Shown in pieces: positions 47,922-59,800 of a DNA stretch of 64,000 nucleotides. Origin of the DNA: Rhyacichthys aspro. Lineage: Eukaryota > Chordata > Actinopteri > Gobiiformes > Rhyacichthyidae. Where the stretch lies: contig CM072159.1 of assembly GCA_036850595.1 (NCBI GenBank), positions 33,593,660 to 33,657,659 of the forward strand, written 5' to 3'. The notes under the pieces were generated by a model, which had not been told where the DNA came from, searched no databases, and worked only from the letters and a program-made list of their open reading frames with translations. Position 1 is the stretch's first letter. Each line of letters opens with the position of its first letter. Made by a program: the position numbers and the translations under genes.

Positions 47922-49629
47922 GTGATGAACCCACCTGTCTGAGTGACGCTGCCTCCACTACACTCTACACCTGTTTCCTGGAAGAAAGCCTGGTCGACTA
48001 CAACGACCTGCACCTGGAAGACCCCACCTGCACAGGAACATACGACAGTTCAGACAAAAGCATTACCTTTGAGTTCAGTGGCTCCAGCCCCTGTGGAGGT
48101 GAAATAAGGGTGGGTCCTGTTTATGAAGAATCTTGATCCAAATATCAGAGTGTGGTCAAAGTTCTGACTGAATTTCCCTTTTAGTCCGAGGCCAGCGACA
48201 GATGCTGGTTTATCTTTGACTGTGCATCAAGCAGCACAGACCAGACACAGATAAACTGTACAAACAAACCTTGTTTAATATGTGTTGTACCTAATGTACA
48301 ATGTATAAAGGCTATGTCTGCAGTTACTATTATTAGTTAAAGAGCAGCAGAATGTGGAGCAAATGCAGACATTAAGTTCTAAGTTAATTTGTGTTAATCT
48401 GTGTGATGTTGTAGGAGTCAGGAAACCAGGTCGTCTACACCAACACCATTAAGAACACCATTGAGGGCACCATCACCCACGAAAACCCTGTGTCCATCGA
48501 CTTCTCCTGCGCCTACACTCAGCCAAGTCTCCAAACCATCTCCTTCACCATCGCCGACGGGTAAGAGTCTAGGTCTGAAAACATACAGCTCCAGGAGGCT
48601 AGGACCTAGCTAACGGTCCACTGCCTTCAGTCCGACTTCACTGAGACTTTGTCAAAACTGTGAGCATTAACCCGGCTCGGTTTGTTTTGCAGCTCTGTGA
48701 GTCTGACCTACTCCACGAGAGAATTCCAGTTCTATTTGACCGTAGGAACCTTTTCTGACGAGGCCCTGACGAAGCCTGTGTCTTCATCATCTGAAGTGTT
48801 CCTGGATCAGAAGATCTGGGTGAAGCTGGAGGTTCAGGACATGGGAGAAGGTGGGGAGGCTCAGGGGGTGGGAGAAGGTGGCGTGGCTCTGCTGATCGAT
48901 GACTGCTGGGGGACGAAAGAATCAAGCTCTGAGTCCTCGGACAGATACGACCTGATCACTGACAGGTGAGAGGACACGTCTGTGGCTTCTGTCCAACAAA
49001 CTAGTGCCAGTTCAAAAACGTTCCATTGAATATGTTCAGCTCTTTATGTTTGAATAATATGTAGAAATGATGATGATGTTGAAGGCAGATTGCAGTAGAA
49101 CTTTTTTATCAACATGTGGCAGCAGTGAAAGTCCTTCAAAATTAAAAAAAACCTAAATCTCACAAAAGAAAAGACTTAAGTGAGCACCAGCTGAACCACT
49201 TTAAGACTTAAGGCAGAACATGGTCCATCTGAGTCCTGATTAAAAACCAGTTTACTTCCCGTTTGAAATAGACCTAATTTTACTTTCAAAATGGTGTCGT
49301 GTGAACAGTTTGCTAAATGCTAAAGAGCAGCTAAAACATCTGTTTGAACTGTTTGCAGCTGTGTTGTTCCCACTGATGGAAGTGTGGAGCTGGTGTCAAA
49401 CGGACAGACACTCACCTCCGTCTTTGCCTTTAAACTCTTTGAGTTTGTCGGAGCCACCACTGATAACCTCTACCTTCACTGCCAGGTCAAACTGTGCATC
49501 GTCGGCACCAACTGTTCCCCGGTAACACTCCGTTATTTACACCAGATCTACACCTGCCCCAAGGTGAATGTTTAGAATAACATCTTAAATCCTTGTGTCT
49601 CTCATTTACAGACGTGTTCTGGTTCTTAG
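47922..49629 (+). CDS. ZP-domain glycoprotein, plus-strand copy 2 (5'-truncated)
   Basis: Exons 47922-48109, 48415-48560, 48693-48965, 49359-49521, 49612-49629 (stop TAG). Same predicted 261-residue ZP protein as 32697-34402 as far as I can compare, including the 9-residue insertion. The near identity of exons and introns indicates very recent duplication or ongoing homogenisation. Upstream exons are missing as in copy 1. Confidence 0.75.
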
Positions 49630-49666
49630 ATTGAATCATCACTTGGACCAAGTAAGTAATGACTGT

Positions 49667-49672
49667 AATAAA
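49667..49672 (+). terminator. Polyadenylation signal of ZP(+) copy 2
   Basis: aataaa 38 nt after the stop codon; another at 49991-49996. Confidence 0.5.
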
Positions 49673-51280
49673 GTTCTCTGTAGGAACAGGCTGGTGTCTA
49701 TAAAACAAACCATAAGAATGTATTCAAACAGAAACAGATTCACCTAAACTGATTAAAATGTCTAAATATTGATTATAATTGTTTTTTCAGGTTGTGCTGC
49801 TGCCGAGTCGGACTCTACAGATGTTTATTTACTTTATACTAAAACCAATCAAACATGAAATCACTTAGAATCAGTATTTTACTCATAATGATTTGCTAAA
49901 TTGGTGTAAGTTTCTTATTTTTAATAGTCCTAATTAATAATTACAACTATGATTATCACTGTAATCAATCTTTCTTTTGATTTTGAGCATAATAAAAACT
50001 GAAGCATGGCCCTGTGTCTTTTAACTCATTTAAATAGATGTGTTGTTGCTGAGGCTGAAATATGTTCAAACAGAAAACATTTAAAGTAGGTTTGTTGTTA
50101 CCAGTAACAAGTGTCTATTTTTGTTTTTAAAAATTCTGAAAATAATCAAATACTTCTTTGTGATCAGGACGAAAGTTGTTTATAAGATTAATGATAATGA
50201 CGTAACAGTGTAATAGAGTAATATGGGATTAGTGTTTGAAATATCAACATTAGTTTAAAAAATACACACTTTTACCAAGAAAAAATATAACTTGAAAAGG
50301 GCAGTTTTGTCCCGAAACAGGTTCTGAAGTTTAAATAAGACACACAGCTTAATTTAACAATGTTTTTAACTCGTAAAATCAGCAAATAGCACCAACATTT
50401 AACATAAAAGAAAACACGTCTTAACTGTGTCTGTCTTCAACAAAAACAACATTGTGTTGTTGTTCACATATTCATTTATTATTTTTACTGAAGTCAAACT
50501 CAAAAACAGAGAAAAAGAGAAACCTCCCACAACAACCACTGCTATACTCCACTAAACACTCCTACAGTTCCATTAGAGACAAGTTTAACCTCATTTCCTC
50601 ATGTGTTCTAATGCTTTTATAAAGTCTAACCTCATTATTCCACAAACATCAAACTTAACGTTGCACAAATGTCCAAAGTCTGAACTCCTTTAAACACGTG
50701 AGGCATGTTGCTTTAAGAAGGTGAAGACCTGCTGCGTAGTTTTAAGGAGGGTTTTAGAGCGCGTTTAATGAAAGGATGGACATGTGGGCGGAGCTTCCCT
50801 GATGATTGACAGGTCAAACCCGTGGGACAGATACTTTAACATGTTTAATTTCACCTGTGAACTCAAGAGGCGTGTGTGAACAACATGCACTGATGTGCAT
50901 CTGAACTATGGACAAAATGAACACCTTCATTCTTAAATATCATATAAATAAAAGAGATAGACATACATTTATACAAACCTTACCTTTGTCTTTTACTTTA
51001 ATTAAATCCATATTGTGACACGAGGAGCAGCAGGATAATAATAATAATAATATAATCATAAACGACAGGACAACATAGCCAGAGCAGTCCAGGTGTCTGC
51101 AGGTGAATAAAGGACGTCCTGGTTCTGGACAGATTTAGTTGAACCACTCTCTGTTTGTTTGTAAGACTCCTGTGACAAAAACTAATCAATAACAAAACAT
51201 TTACAGCAGTTTATCGTTAAAATTAAAAGACCTTGTCTTTCTTATTTAATATAAAGCACATTTACTTTTTATAGTTTAGT
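49673..51280. other. Spacer between ZP(+) and lectin C; no gene seen
   Basis: Near-identical copy of 34446-36040. Confidence 0.6.
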
Positions 51281-51284
51281 CCTA

Positions 51285-51764
51285 GTTCTGGTTTGGTCCT
51301 GGTCCTGGTTCTGGTCTTGGTCCTGGTCCTGGTCCTGGTCCTGGTCCTGGTCTTGTTCTGGTCTGGTCCTGGTCCTGGTCTTGTTCTGGTTCGGTTCTGG
51401 TTTTGGTCTGGTCCTGGTTTTGGTCTGGTCCTGGTTTTCTCTGGTCTTTTCTCAGATGTTGGTGTAGACCTGGACTCGCTCTTGTTTTTTAAATATTCGG
51501 ACAGATGTTTTTTTGGTCCTGGTCCTGGTCCTGGTCCTAGTCCTGGTTCTGGTCCTGTTCCGGTTCTGGTTTTGGTCTGGTCCTGGTTTTGGTCTGGTTC
51601 TGGTCCTGGTCCTGGTCCTGGTCCTGGTCCTGGTCCTGGTCCGGTTCTGGTTTTGGTCTGGTCCTGGTTTTGGTCTGGTTCTGGTTCTGGTTCTGGTTCT
51701 GGTCCTGGTCCGGTTCTGGTTTTGGTCTGGTCCTGATTTTGGTCTGGTCCTGGTTTTCTCTGGT
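51285..51764. repeat. Minisatellite 3' of lectin C with embedded terminal-exon copy
   Basis: ggtcctggttctgg units. At about 51440-51515 a block repeats 51765-51840, including the end of the lectin reading frame (CPNI then TAA), so the repeat array has swallowed a copy of the gene's last codons. Confidence 0.9.
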
Positions 51765-51807
51765 CTTTACTCAGATGTTGGTGTAGACCTGGACTCGCTC
51801 TTGTTTT

Positions 51808-54800
51808 TTAAATATTCGGACAGGTGTTATTTTGGTCCTGGTCCTGGTCCGGATCTCGGGTGAAGACCTCTCCGGTCTTGGTCCTGGTCCAACTGAACTT
51901 GACGTTTCCGTTCAGACCAAGGTTGATCCAGCGCTGCTTCAACTAAAAACAAGATTTAATAAGATCCATGAGTCTGGACCTGGTCTAGGACTGGACTATG
52001 ATCCAGGAGGGTCCAGGATGGTCTGGTCCTAGTCCTGGTCTAGTCCTGGTCTCATCTGGTCCAGGATGGGGTCTGGTCTGGTCTAGTCCTGGTCTAGTCC
52101 TGGTCTAGTCCTGGTCTAGTCCTGGTCTAGTCCTGGTCTGGTCCTGGTCTGGTCCTGGTCTGGTCCTGGTCTAGTCCTGGTCTTACCTGGTCCAGGATGG
52201 TCTGGTTCAGATTCAGGTCTGAGTTCTTCTTGATTCTGAGTCTGATCCGTCTTCGTTTGGCTTCGACTGAAACAGAAAAAACTGAGTCTGAATAAATTAT
52301 GCAAATGAGCCGTGCATTCATGTAATTATGTAAATCATGTAAATTATGTAAATTATGTAAATTATGTAAATCATGTAAATTATGTAAATTATGTAAATTA
52401 TGTAAATCGTGTAAATTATGTAAATTATGTAAATCATGTAAATTATGTAAATTATGTAAATCGTGTAAATTATGTAAATCATGTAAATTATGTAAATCGT
52501 GTAAATTATGTAAATTATGTAAATTATGTAAATTATGTAAATTATGTAAATCGTGTAAATTATGTAAATTATGTAAATTATGTAAATCATGTAAATTATG
52601 TAAATCGTGTAAATCATGTAAATTATGTAAATTATGTATTATTATGTAAATGAATCTACTTTTCATTAACTAGGGTTAGGGTTAGGTCCAGTACCAGACC
52701 AGGACTAGACCAGGACCAGACCAGGACTAGACCAGGACCAGACCAGGACTAGGACCCGGTCCAGTCCCGGTCCAGACCTGTGCCAGTCCCGGTCCAGACC
52801 CGGTCCAGGCTGGTCTTACTCTTCTGGCAGATCAAGTACATCTGTGTGGTGCAGGGGTAGGTCTGCATGAGGTAGGTGGTGGTCTCGAGGGCCACACATC
52901 CTGCTCCTGAAGGACTTCCTGGTTTCCAGTGGATCAAAGTCGCCTCAGACCCGTCAGTCCACTTCCACGAGTCCCGGTAAAGTCCGATCCACCCGGGACC
53001 GGACATGATCCCCTTCAGAGCCTCGGTCTGAGTCTGGTTCAAGACCGGGGCCAGGTCTGTGAACTGGACCCTGCAGTGGTCTCGGGCCTCGCTCCAGGTT
53101 TTAGGTTCATCAACGAAAACAAAACTCGGACTGGCTCCAGCTGCAACAGAACAGGTTTTAGATGGATTTAAACAGGTTTAGGTTGGTTTTCAACAGGTTT
53201 TAGCTGGATTTAAACAGGTTTGGGTTGGTTTTCAACAGGTTTTAGCTGGATTTAAACAGGTGTGGGTTGGTTTTCAACAGGTTCTAACTGGATTTAAACA
53301 GGTTTGGGTTGGTTTTCAACAGGTTTTAGCTGGATTTAAACAGGTTTGGGTTGGTTTTCAACAGGTTTTAGCTGGATTTAAACAGGTTTGGGTTGGTTTT
53401 CAACAGGTTTTAGCTGGATTTAAACAGGTTTGGGTTAGTTTTCAACAGGTTTTAGCTGGATTTAAACAGGTTTGGGTTGGTTTTCAACAGGTTTTAGCTG
53501 GATTTAAACAGGTTTGGGTTGGTTTTCAACAGGTTTTAGCTGGATTTAAACAGGTTTGGGTTAGTTTTCAACAGGTTTTAGCTGGATTAGACCTGGTTTT
53601 GTCAGGACTAGTCCAGTGTACCTCTGTAGCAGACGAAGGCCAGTCTCGAGCTGCAGTTGAAGTCGTTCCATTCTCCTGAAGTCCACATCACGACACAGTT
53701 CTCGTATCCATCGGTGTTGTCCGGTTTTCCGTTGGCCCACCGAGTGAACCCGGGTCTGGACTGGTCCAAAGACCACCTCCAGCTGCTGACGTCGTCCCAG
53801 AGTCCGGTCCACCACATGCCGAAAGGCAAAGTGGCTCCGACCTTCACCAGAGCCTGGAAGTCCAGCTGGGTCTCCACAGCCGCCAGGTCTCCGTAGTGAG
53901 TCCTGCAGTAGGAGATGGCCTTGGACTGAGTCAGATATTTGTGAATAGGAACGTAGACCCGATCAGAACCGAGAGGAACCAACAGGACTGGAACCAGTAC
54001 CAGGACCAAAAACAACCAAAGACCAGGAAAGAAAAAGACAAGGATCAGACAGGACCAGAACCGGACTTCCATGGTCTCAATAGCTCTGTACAAAGACCCA
54101 GAACCAAAGTGATTCTTTTAATTTAATTTATTGAGAGTTAAATATTATTATATTTAATATTCCCAGTGATTATTGAAGACAATAACCAGAAGGAAACCAA
54201 AGACCAAGAACCAGAGAGATCCAGGTTAAAACCAGAGAAAACCAGGTTAAAACCAGAGAAAACCAGGTTAAAACCAGAGATCCAGGTTAAAACCAGAGAG
54301 ATCCAGGTTAAAACCAGAGAAAACCAGGTTAAAACCAGAGAAAACCAGGTTAAAACCAGAGATCCAGGTTAAAACCAGAGAGATCCAGGTTAAAACCAGA
54401 GAGATCCAGGTTAAAACCAGAGATCCAGGTTAAAACCAGAGAGATCTAGGTTAAAACCAGAGATCCAGGTTAAAACCAGAGAGATCCAGGTTAAAACCAG
54501 AGAGATCCAGGTTAAAACCAGAGATCCAGGTTAAAACCAGAGATCCAGGTTAAAACCAGAGAGATCTAGGTTAAAACCAGAGATCCAGGTTAAAACCAGA
54601 GAGATCCAGGTTAAAACCAGAGATCCAGGTTAAAACCAGAGAGATCTAGGTTAAAACCAGAGATCCAGGTTAAAACCAGAGAGATCCAGGTTAAAACCAG
54701 AGAGATCCAGGTTAAAACCAGACTGTGACGGAACACGTTTCTCACTCGTTCGTTTATTAAGTAGATGTTCGTTCCAGCAGCAGCTAATTCTGATTTTAAA

Positions 54801-54850
54801 AAGAGACACAAACCTGAGAAAAGCATGATGAGAAATGTAGTCCTCTCCAT
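51808..54850 (-). CDS. Secreted two-CTLD C-type lectin, copy C (complete)
   Basis: Exons 54814-54850, 53622-53987, 52820-53140, 52187-52266, 51808-51942 (stop TAA), identical in length to copy B. CTLD1 has YCRTHYGDLA, GATLPFGMWWTGLWDD, KPDN and EWNDFNCS; CTLD2 ends LMQTYPCTTQMYLICQK where B reads LMETYLCTTQMSCMCQK. Tail and C-terminus as in B. CTLD1 loop agrees with copy A, the start of CTLD1 (LTQSKAISYCR) with copy B, so the copies look mosaic. The alternative unspliced start is at 54072. Confidence 0.85.
52010..52183. repeat. Short ggtctagtcctggtc array, lectin C intron 4
   Basis: Contracted version of 37365-38110. Confidence 0.9.
52322..52650. repeat. 9-bp minisatellite (atgtaaatt), expanded in copy C only
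   Basis: About 35 units of atgtaaatt / atgtaaatc. Copy B has about four units at 38247-38273. It lies in lectin intron 3, between CTLD2 and tail exons. Confidence 0.95.
52690..52812. repeat. ggtccagacc array, lectin C intron 3
   Basis: Shorter counterpart of 38311-38508, adjacent to the CTLD2 exon donor. Confidence 0.85.
53155..53588. repeat. 42-bp minisatellite in lectin C intron 2
   Basis: About ten units of the same repeat as 1-112 and 38848-39305. Confidence 0.9.
54217..54720. repeat. gagatccaggttaaaacca minisatellite, copy C
   Basis: As at 741-1266, with regular units. Confidence 0.9.
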
Positions 54851-55137
54851 CTCCAAAACCAGAGCCAGTTCTGGTTTAGACCTGATCCAAGTCAAGGTTT
54901 TACAAGTCTGGTCCTGGTCTAATTCCGGTCTGTTCCGGTCTGCTTCTCTCATATAATCCTCAGATTTGATTTGATGCAAAGCTGCTCTGATTCTTTGCAT
55001 TTGAGTTTTGTTTATGAGGCTCCGGCTCAAAACCAGGTCGGGGACATTCTCTGGACTTGAACAGGACTAAACCATGCTTTTGTTATGTCTAGGTTAGATT
55101 AATATTTTTATTTAAAGGTACTCTGTGTAAGTTTTCT

Positions 55138-55283
55138 CCAGTAGGGGGCGCACATTCCTCCGTTGTTTGTTTTCGAGAAGAAACGATCCAAACCCTCGAG
55201 TTTGGAAGAAAATAGTGGAATTATAGGAAATACAGGAATTATATCTCATTTATGTTGGAGGTTTGTGTCCAGCAGAGGGCGCT
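55138..55283 (+). promoter_or_regulatory. Pair of CTCF-like motifs upstream of lectin C
   Basis: ccagtagggggcgcac at 55138-55153 and ccagcagagggcgct at 55269-55283. Confidence 0.55.
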
Positions 55284-55939
55284 GTGTCAGTGAGCCAGGC
55301 CTGATTCTATTGATCTCATTAAATCATCAGGATTTATCAGGTTTATTTAATGGAGACCAGTTTGTTTCATGAATTCTGTCCGAAACAGCAGTAAACCTCA
55401 CTGAGATCATCCTGCTTCATTAAACATTAATAATAATCAATCATTAGCTTCATTTACAGCTAAATCCTACAGTTCGGAGCTAAAGCCTCGTCTGACTCTT
55501 CATCAAACATTAAAGTAAACGCAACAGTAGTTTTTATATTTAATGATGATGATGATTCATATTTTTGTGTTAAAGCAAACAGAAGGATCATGTTTCAGGT
55601 CTGAGTCCTGACTTTGACCAGACTTCATTTGAATTGGATTTGAATCTGTGTCATTTAAACAAATCATTTCACTGAAAAAGTGAAAAACAGGTTTAATCTG
55701 AGCCAAACTAAAGGCTTTTATTCAGGTTTATTCAGGTTTAGATATAAAAACTAAAGTAAACTATAAAGTCTGTTTATTTTTATTATTTGACAAAACAGTT
55801 CCTTGTCTCAGTTTTGAAAAGGATCTGAGCAGGTTCTGGTCAAACATTCAAACAAAGTTCTTCATCTTTTTTATAAAGACGAAAAACGTTTTATTTTTAG
55901 AGTGATTTATTTCGTAACAAGGAGTCCTGACATGTTCCT

Positions 55940-56095
55940 GGCAGGTTCAGTCGGGTCTAAACCCGGTCTAGCTCTGACCTGTCGAGGCCCCGGCAGGTTC
56001 AGTCGGGTCTAAACCCGGTCTAGCTCTGACCTGTCGAGGCCCCGGCAGGTTCAGTCGGGTCTAAACCCGGTCTAGCTCTGACCTGTCGAGGCCCC
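55940..56095. repeat. 52-bp tandem repeat, copy C
   Basis: Three units, as in copy A. Confidence 0.9.
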
Positions 56096-56877
56096 GATCT
56101 GTCGTTGATCGATGGATTATTACAATAAAGAAATGAGTCCATGCTTTATTTATTTTTTATTATGTTTAAATCAAACAGATGGATTACAGAGATTTTATTT
56201 TGATTTTTACTGAAATATTGATAATGATTTGAAAAACACACCTTTAAACACACCTTTAAAAAGACACCTTTAAAAACACCCCTTTAAAGCCAAATCTAAA
56301 AAGCTAACGATAAATAAAATAGCCTGGTCTTAACTTGGTGTGACTCTAAATCAAAAAGAGCTAAAACTGTCCCTGAAGCGTGTTATCAGCTCAATGTTGA
56401 CTCATGAAACAGTGACGTGTCGAAAGTGAACTTGGTCTGGACTGAAACTGTTCCATAGTTTAATAAACACGACTGAGCTCACGTTTGAGAAACAGAAAAG
56501 CACTTAAACTTAACTAAAATATGCTCAAAATTAGCTGCTGAACTAAAACAGAATCCAGGCTTGATTTGGTCCGAGGTGTTTGTGAAGATCTGGAGCAGAA
56601 AACAACCTGTGAACACAGTAAAGTTGGACCATATATGACTTATATTTATATTATTACAAGGACACTTCTGGTCCAACTCAGATTAAACCAGAAAGAGCCT
56701 TTAATTTGAAAATGCACCTCTTTTACATTTTAAAGGTGTGTTGTTGCTGAGCTCAAAGGCTGTAACGTTATAAATGTTTCTAATCATGAGCGGGTCTCGT
56801 ATATAAAGCTTTTATATTTTCAGTCTGTTGTCCATGTGTTGTACAGTTACTCACCGAGCCCAGGTGAAGGTGATGAT

Positions 56878-59800
56878 CTACACTGCACAGATCTGTGAAT
56901 GACAGACAGAGGCGTCACTTCTGAGAGTAATAAACACGTGGAAGTGTCTCAGAGACGTACCGGGGAACAGCTGGAACCCACGAGGCACAGCTGGACCTGG
57001 CAGTGAAGGTACAGACTGTCACTGGAGGCTCCCACGAACTCAAACACGTTGAAGACAAAGACGGAGGTGAGTGTGTCTCCACTGGACACAATCCTCACAC
57101 TGGCATCACCCTCACAGCTGCAAACACAGGACACACACTGCTTAAATATTTACCCTTATAGCTGCTCTTCAACACTTTGATTCAACAATTGACTTTATTT
57201 GTTCAGCATTTGAGTTTTCAACAGCAAAAAGGGAATGTAACGTGTCAGTAACAGAAGTATTGTGTTTGTATATGTTTCTCACATGTCAGTAACAGAAGTA
57301 TTGTGTGTTTGTGTATGTTTCTCTCGTGTCAGTAACAGAAGTATTGTGTGTTTGTGTATGTTTCTCACGTGTCAGTAACAGAAGTATTGTGTGTTTGTGT
57401 ATGTTTCTCACGTGTCAGTAACAGAAGTATTGTGTGTTTGTGTATGTTTCTCACGTGTCAGTAACAGAAGTATTGTGTTTGTGTATGTTTCTCACGTGTC
57501 AGTAACAGAAGTATTGTGTTTGTGTATGTTTCTCACGTGTCAGTAACAGAAGTATTGTGTGTATGTTTCTCACATGTCAGTAACAGAAGTATTGTGTGTT
57601 TGTGTATGTTTCTCACGTGTCAGTAACTGAAGTATTGTGTGTTTGTATATGTTTCTCACGTGTCAGTAACTGAAGTATTGTGTGTTTGTATATGTTTCTC
57701 ACATGTCAGTAACAGTAGTATTGTGTGTTTGTGCATGTTTCTCACGTGTCAGTAACAGAAGTATTGTGTTTGTATATGTTTCTCACGTGTCAGTAACAGA
57801 AGTATTGTGTTTGTGTATGTTTCTCACGTGTCAGTAACAGTAGTATTGTGTGTTTGTGTATGTTTCTCACGTGTCAGTAACTGAAGTATTGTGTTTGTGT
57901 ATGTTTCTCACGTGTCAGTAACAGAAGTATTGTGTTTGTGTATGTTTCTCACAAGTCAGTAACAGAAGTATTGTGTGTTTGTGTATGTTTCTCACGTGTC
58001 AGTAACAGAAGTATTGTGTTTGTGTATGTTTCTCACATGTCAGTAACAGAAGTATTGTGTGTTTGTGCATGTTTCTCTCGTGTCAGTAACAGAAGTATTG
58101 TGTGTTTGTGTATGTTTCTCACGTGTCAGTAACAGAAGTATTGTGTGTTTGTGCATGTTTCTCACGTGTCAGTAACAGAAGTATTGTGTGTTTGTGTATG
58201 TTTCTCATGTGTCAGTAACAGAAGTATTGTGTTTGTATATGTTTCTCATGTGTCAGTAACAGAAGTATTGTGTTTGTGTATGTTTCTCACATGTCAGTAA
58301 CTGAAGTATTGTGTGTTTGTGTCTCACGTGTCAGTAACAGAAGTATTGTGTGTTTGTTTCTCACATGTCAGTAACAGTAGTATTGTGTGTTTGTTTCTCA
58401 CGTGTCAGTAACAGAAGTATTGTGTTTGTATATGTTTCTCATGTGTCAGTAACAGAAGTATTGTGTTTGTGTATGTTTCTCACGTGTCAGTAACAGAAGT
58501 ATTGTGTGTTTGTGTATGTTTCTCACGTGTCAGTAACAGAAGTATTGTGTTTGTATATGTTTCTCACGTGTCAGTAACAGAAGTATTGTGTTTGTGTATG
58601 TTTCTCACGTGTCAGTAACAGTAGTATTGTGTGTTTGTGTATGTTTCTCACGTGTCAGTAACAGAAGTATTGTGTGTTTGTGTATGTTTCTCACGTGTCA
58701 GTAACAGAAGTATTGTGTGTTTGTGTATGTTTCTCACGTGTCAGTAACAGAAGTATTGTGTTTGTGTATGTTTCTCACGTGTCAGTAACAGAAGTATTGT
58801 GTGTTTGTGTATGTTTCTCACGTGTCAGTAACAGAAGTATTGTGTGTTTGTGTATGTTTCTCACGTGTCAGTAACAGAAGTATTGTGTGTTTGTGTATGT
58901 TTCTCACATGTCAGTAACAGTAGTATTGTGTGTTTGTGTATGTTTCTCACGTGTCAGTAACAGAAGTATTGTGTGTTTGTGTATGTTTCTCACGTGTCAG
59001 TAACAGAAGTATTGTGTTTGTGTATGTTTCTCACGTGTCAGTAACAGAAGTATTGTGTGTTTGTGTATGTTTCTCATGTGTCAGTAACAGAAGTATTGTG
59101 TTTGTATATGTTTCTCATGTGTCAGTAACAGAAGTATTGTGTTTGTGTATGTTTCTCACGTGTCAGTAACTGAAGTATTGTGTGTTTGTGTATGTTTCTC
59201 ACGTGTCAGTAACAGAAGTATTGTGTGTTTGTTTCTCACATGTCAGTAACAGTAGTATTGTGTGTTTGTTTCTCACATGTCAGTAACAGAAGTATTGTGT
59301 GTTTGTGTATGTTTCTCACGTGTCAGTAACAGAAGTATTGTGTTTGTATATGTTTCTCACGTGTCAGTAACAGAAGTATTGTGTTTGTGTATGTTTCTCA
59401 CGTGTCAGTAACAGTAGTATTGTGTGTTTGTGTATGTTTCTCACGTGTCAGTAACAGAAGTATTGTGTGTTTGTGTATGTTTCTCACGTGTCAGTAACAG
59501 AAGTATTGTGTGTTTGTGTATGTTTCTCACGTGTCAGTAACAGAAGTATTGTGTTTGTGTATGTTTCTCACGTGTCAGTAACAGTAGTATTGTGTGTTTG
59601 TGTATGTTTCTCACGTGTCAGTAACAGAAGTATTGTGTGTTTGTGTATGTTTCTCACGTGTCAGTAACAGAAGTATTGTGTGTTTGTGTATGTTTCTCAC
59701 ATGTCAGTAACAGTAGTATTGTGTGTTTGTGTATGTTTCTCACGTGTCAGTAACAGAAGTATTGTGTGTTTGTGTATGTTTCTCACGTGTCAGTAACAGA

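Noticed and set aside
52670..52686. Telomere-like agggttagggttagg
   Set aside because: Only two TTAGGG units; copy B has a mutated version. Part of lectin intron sequence.
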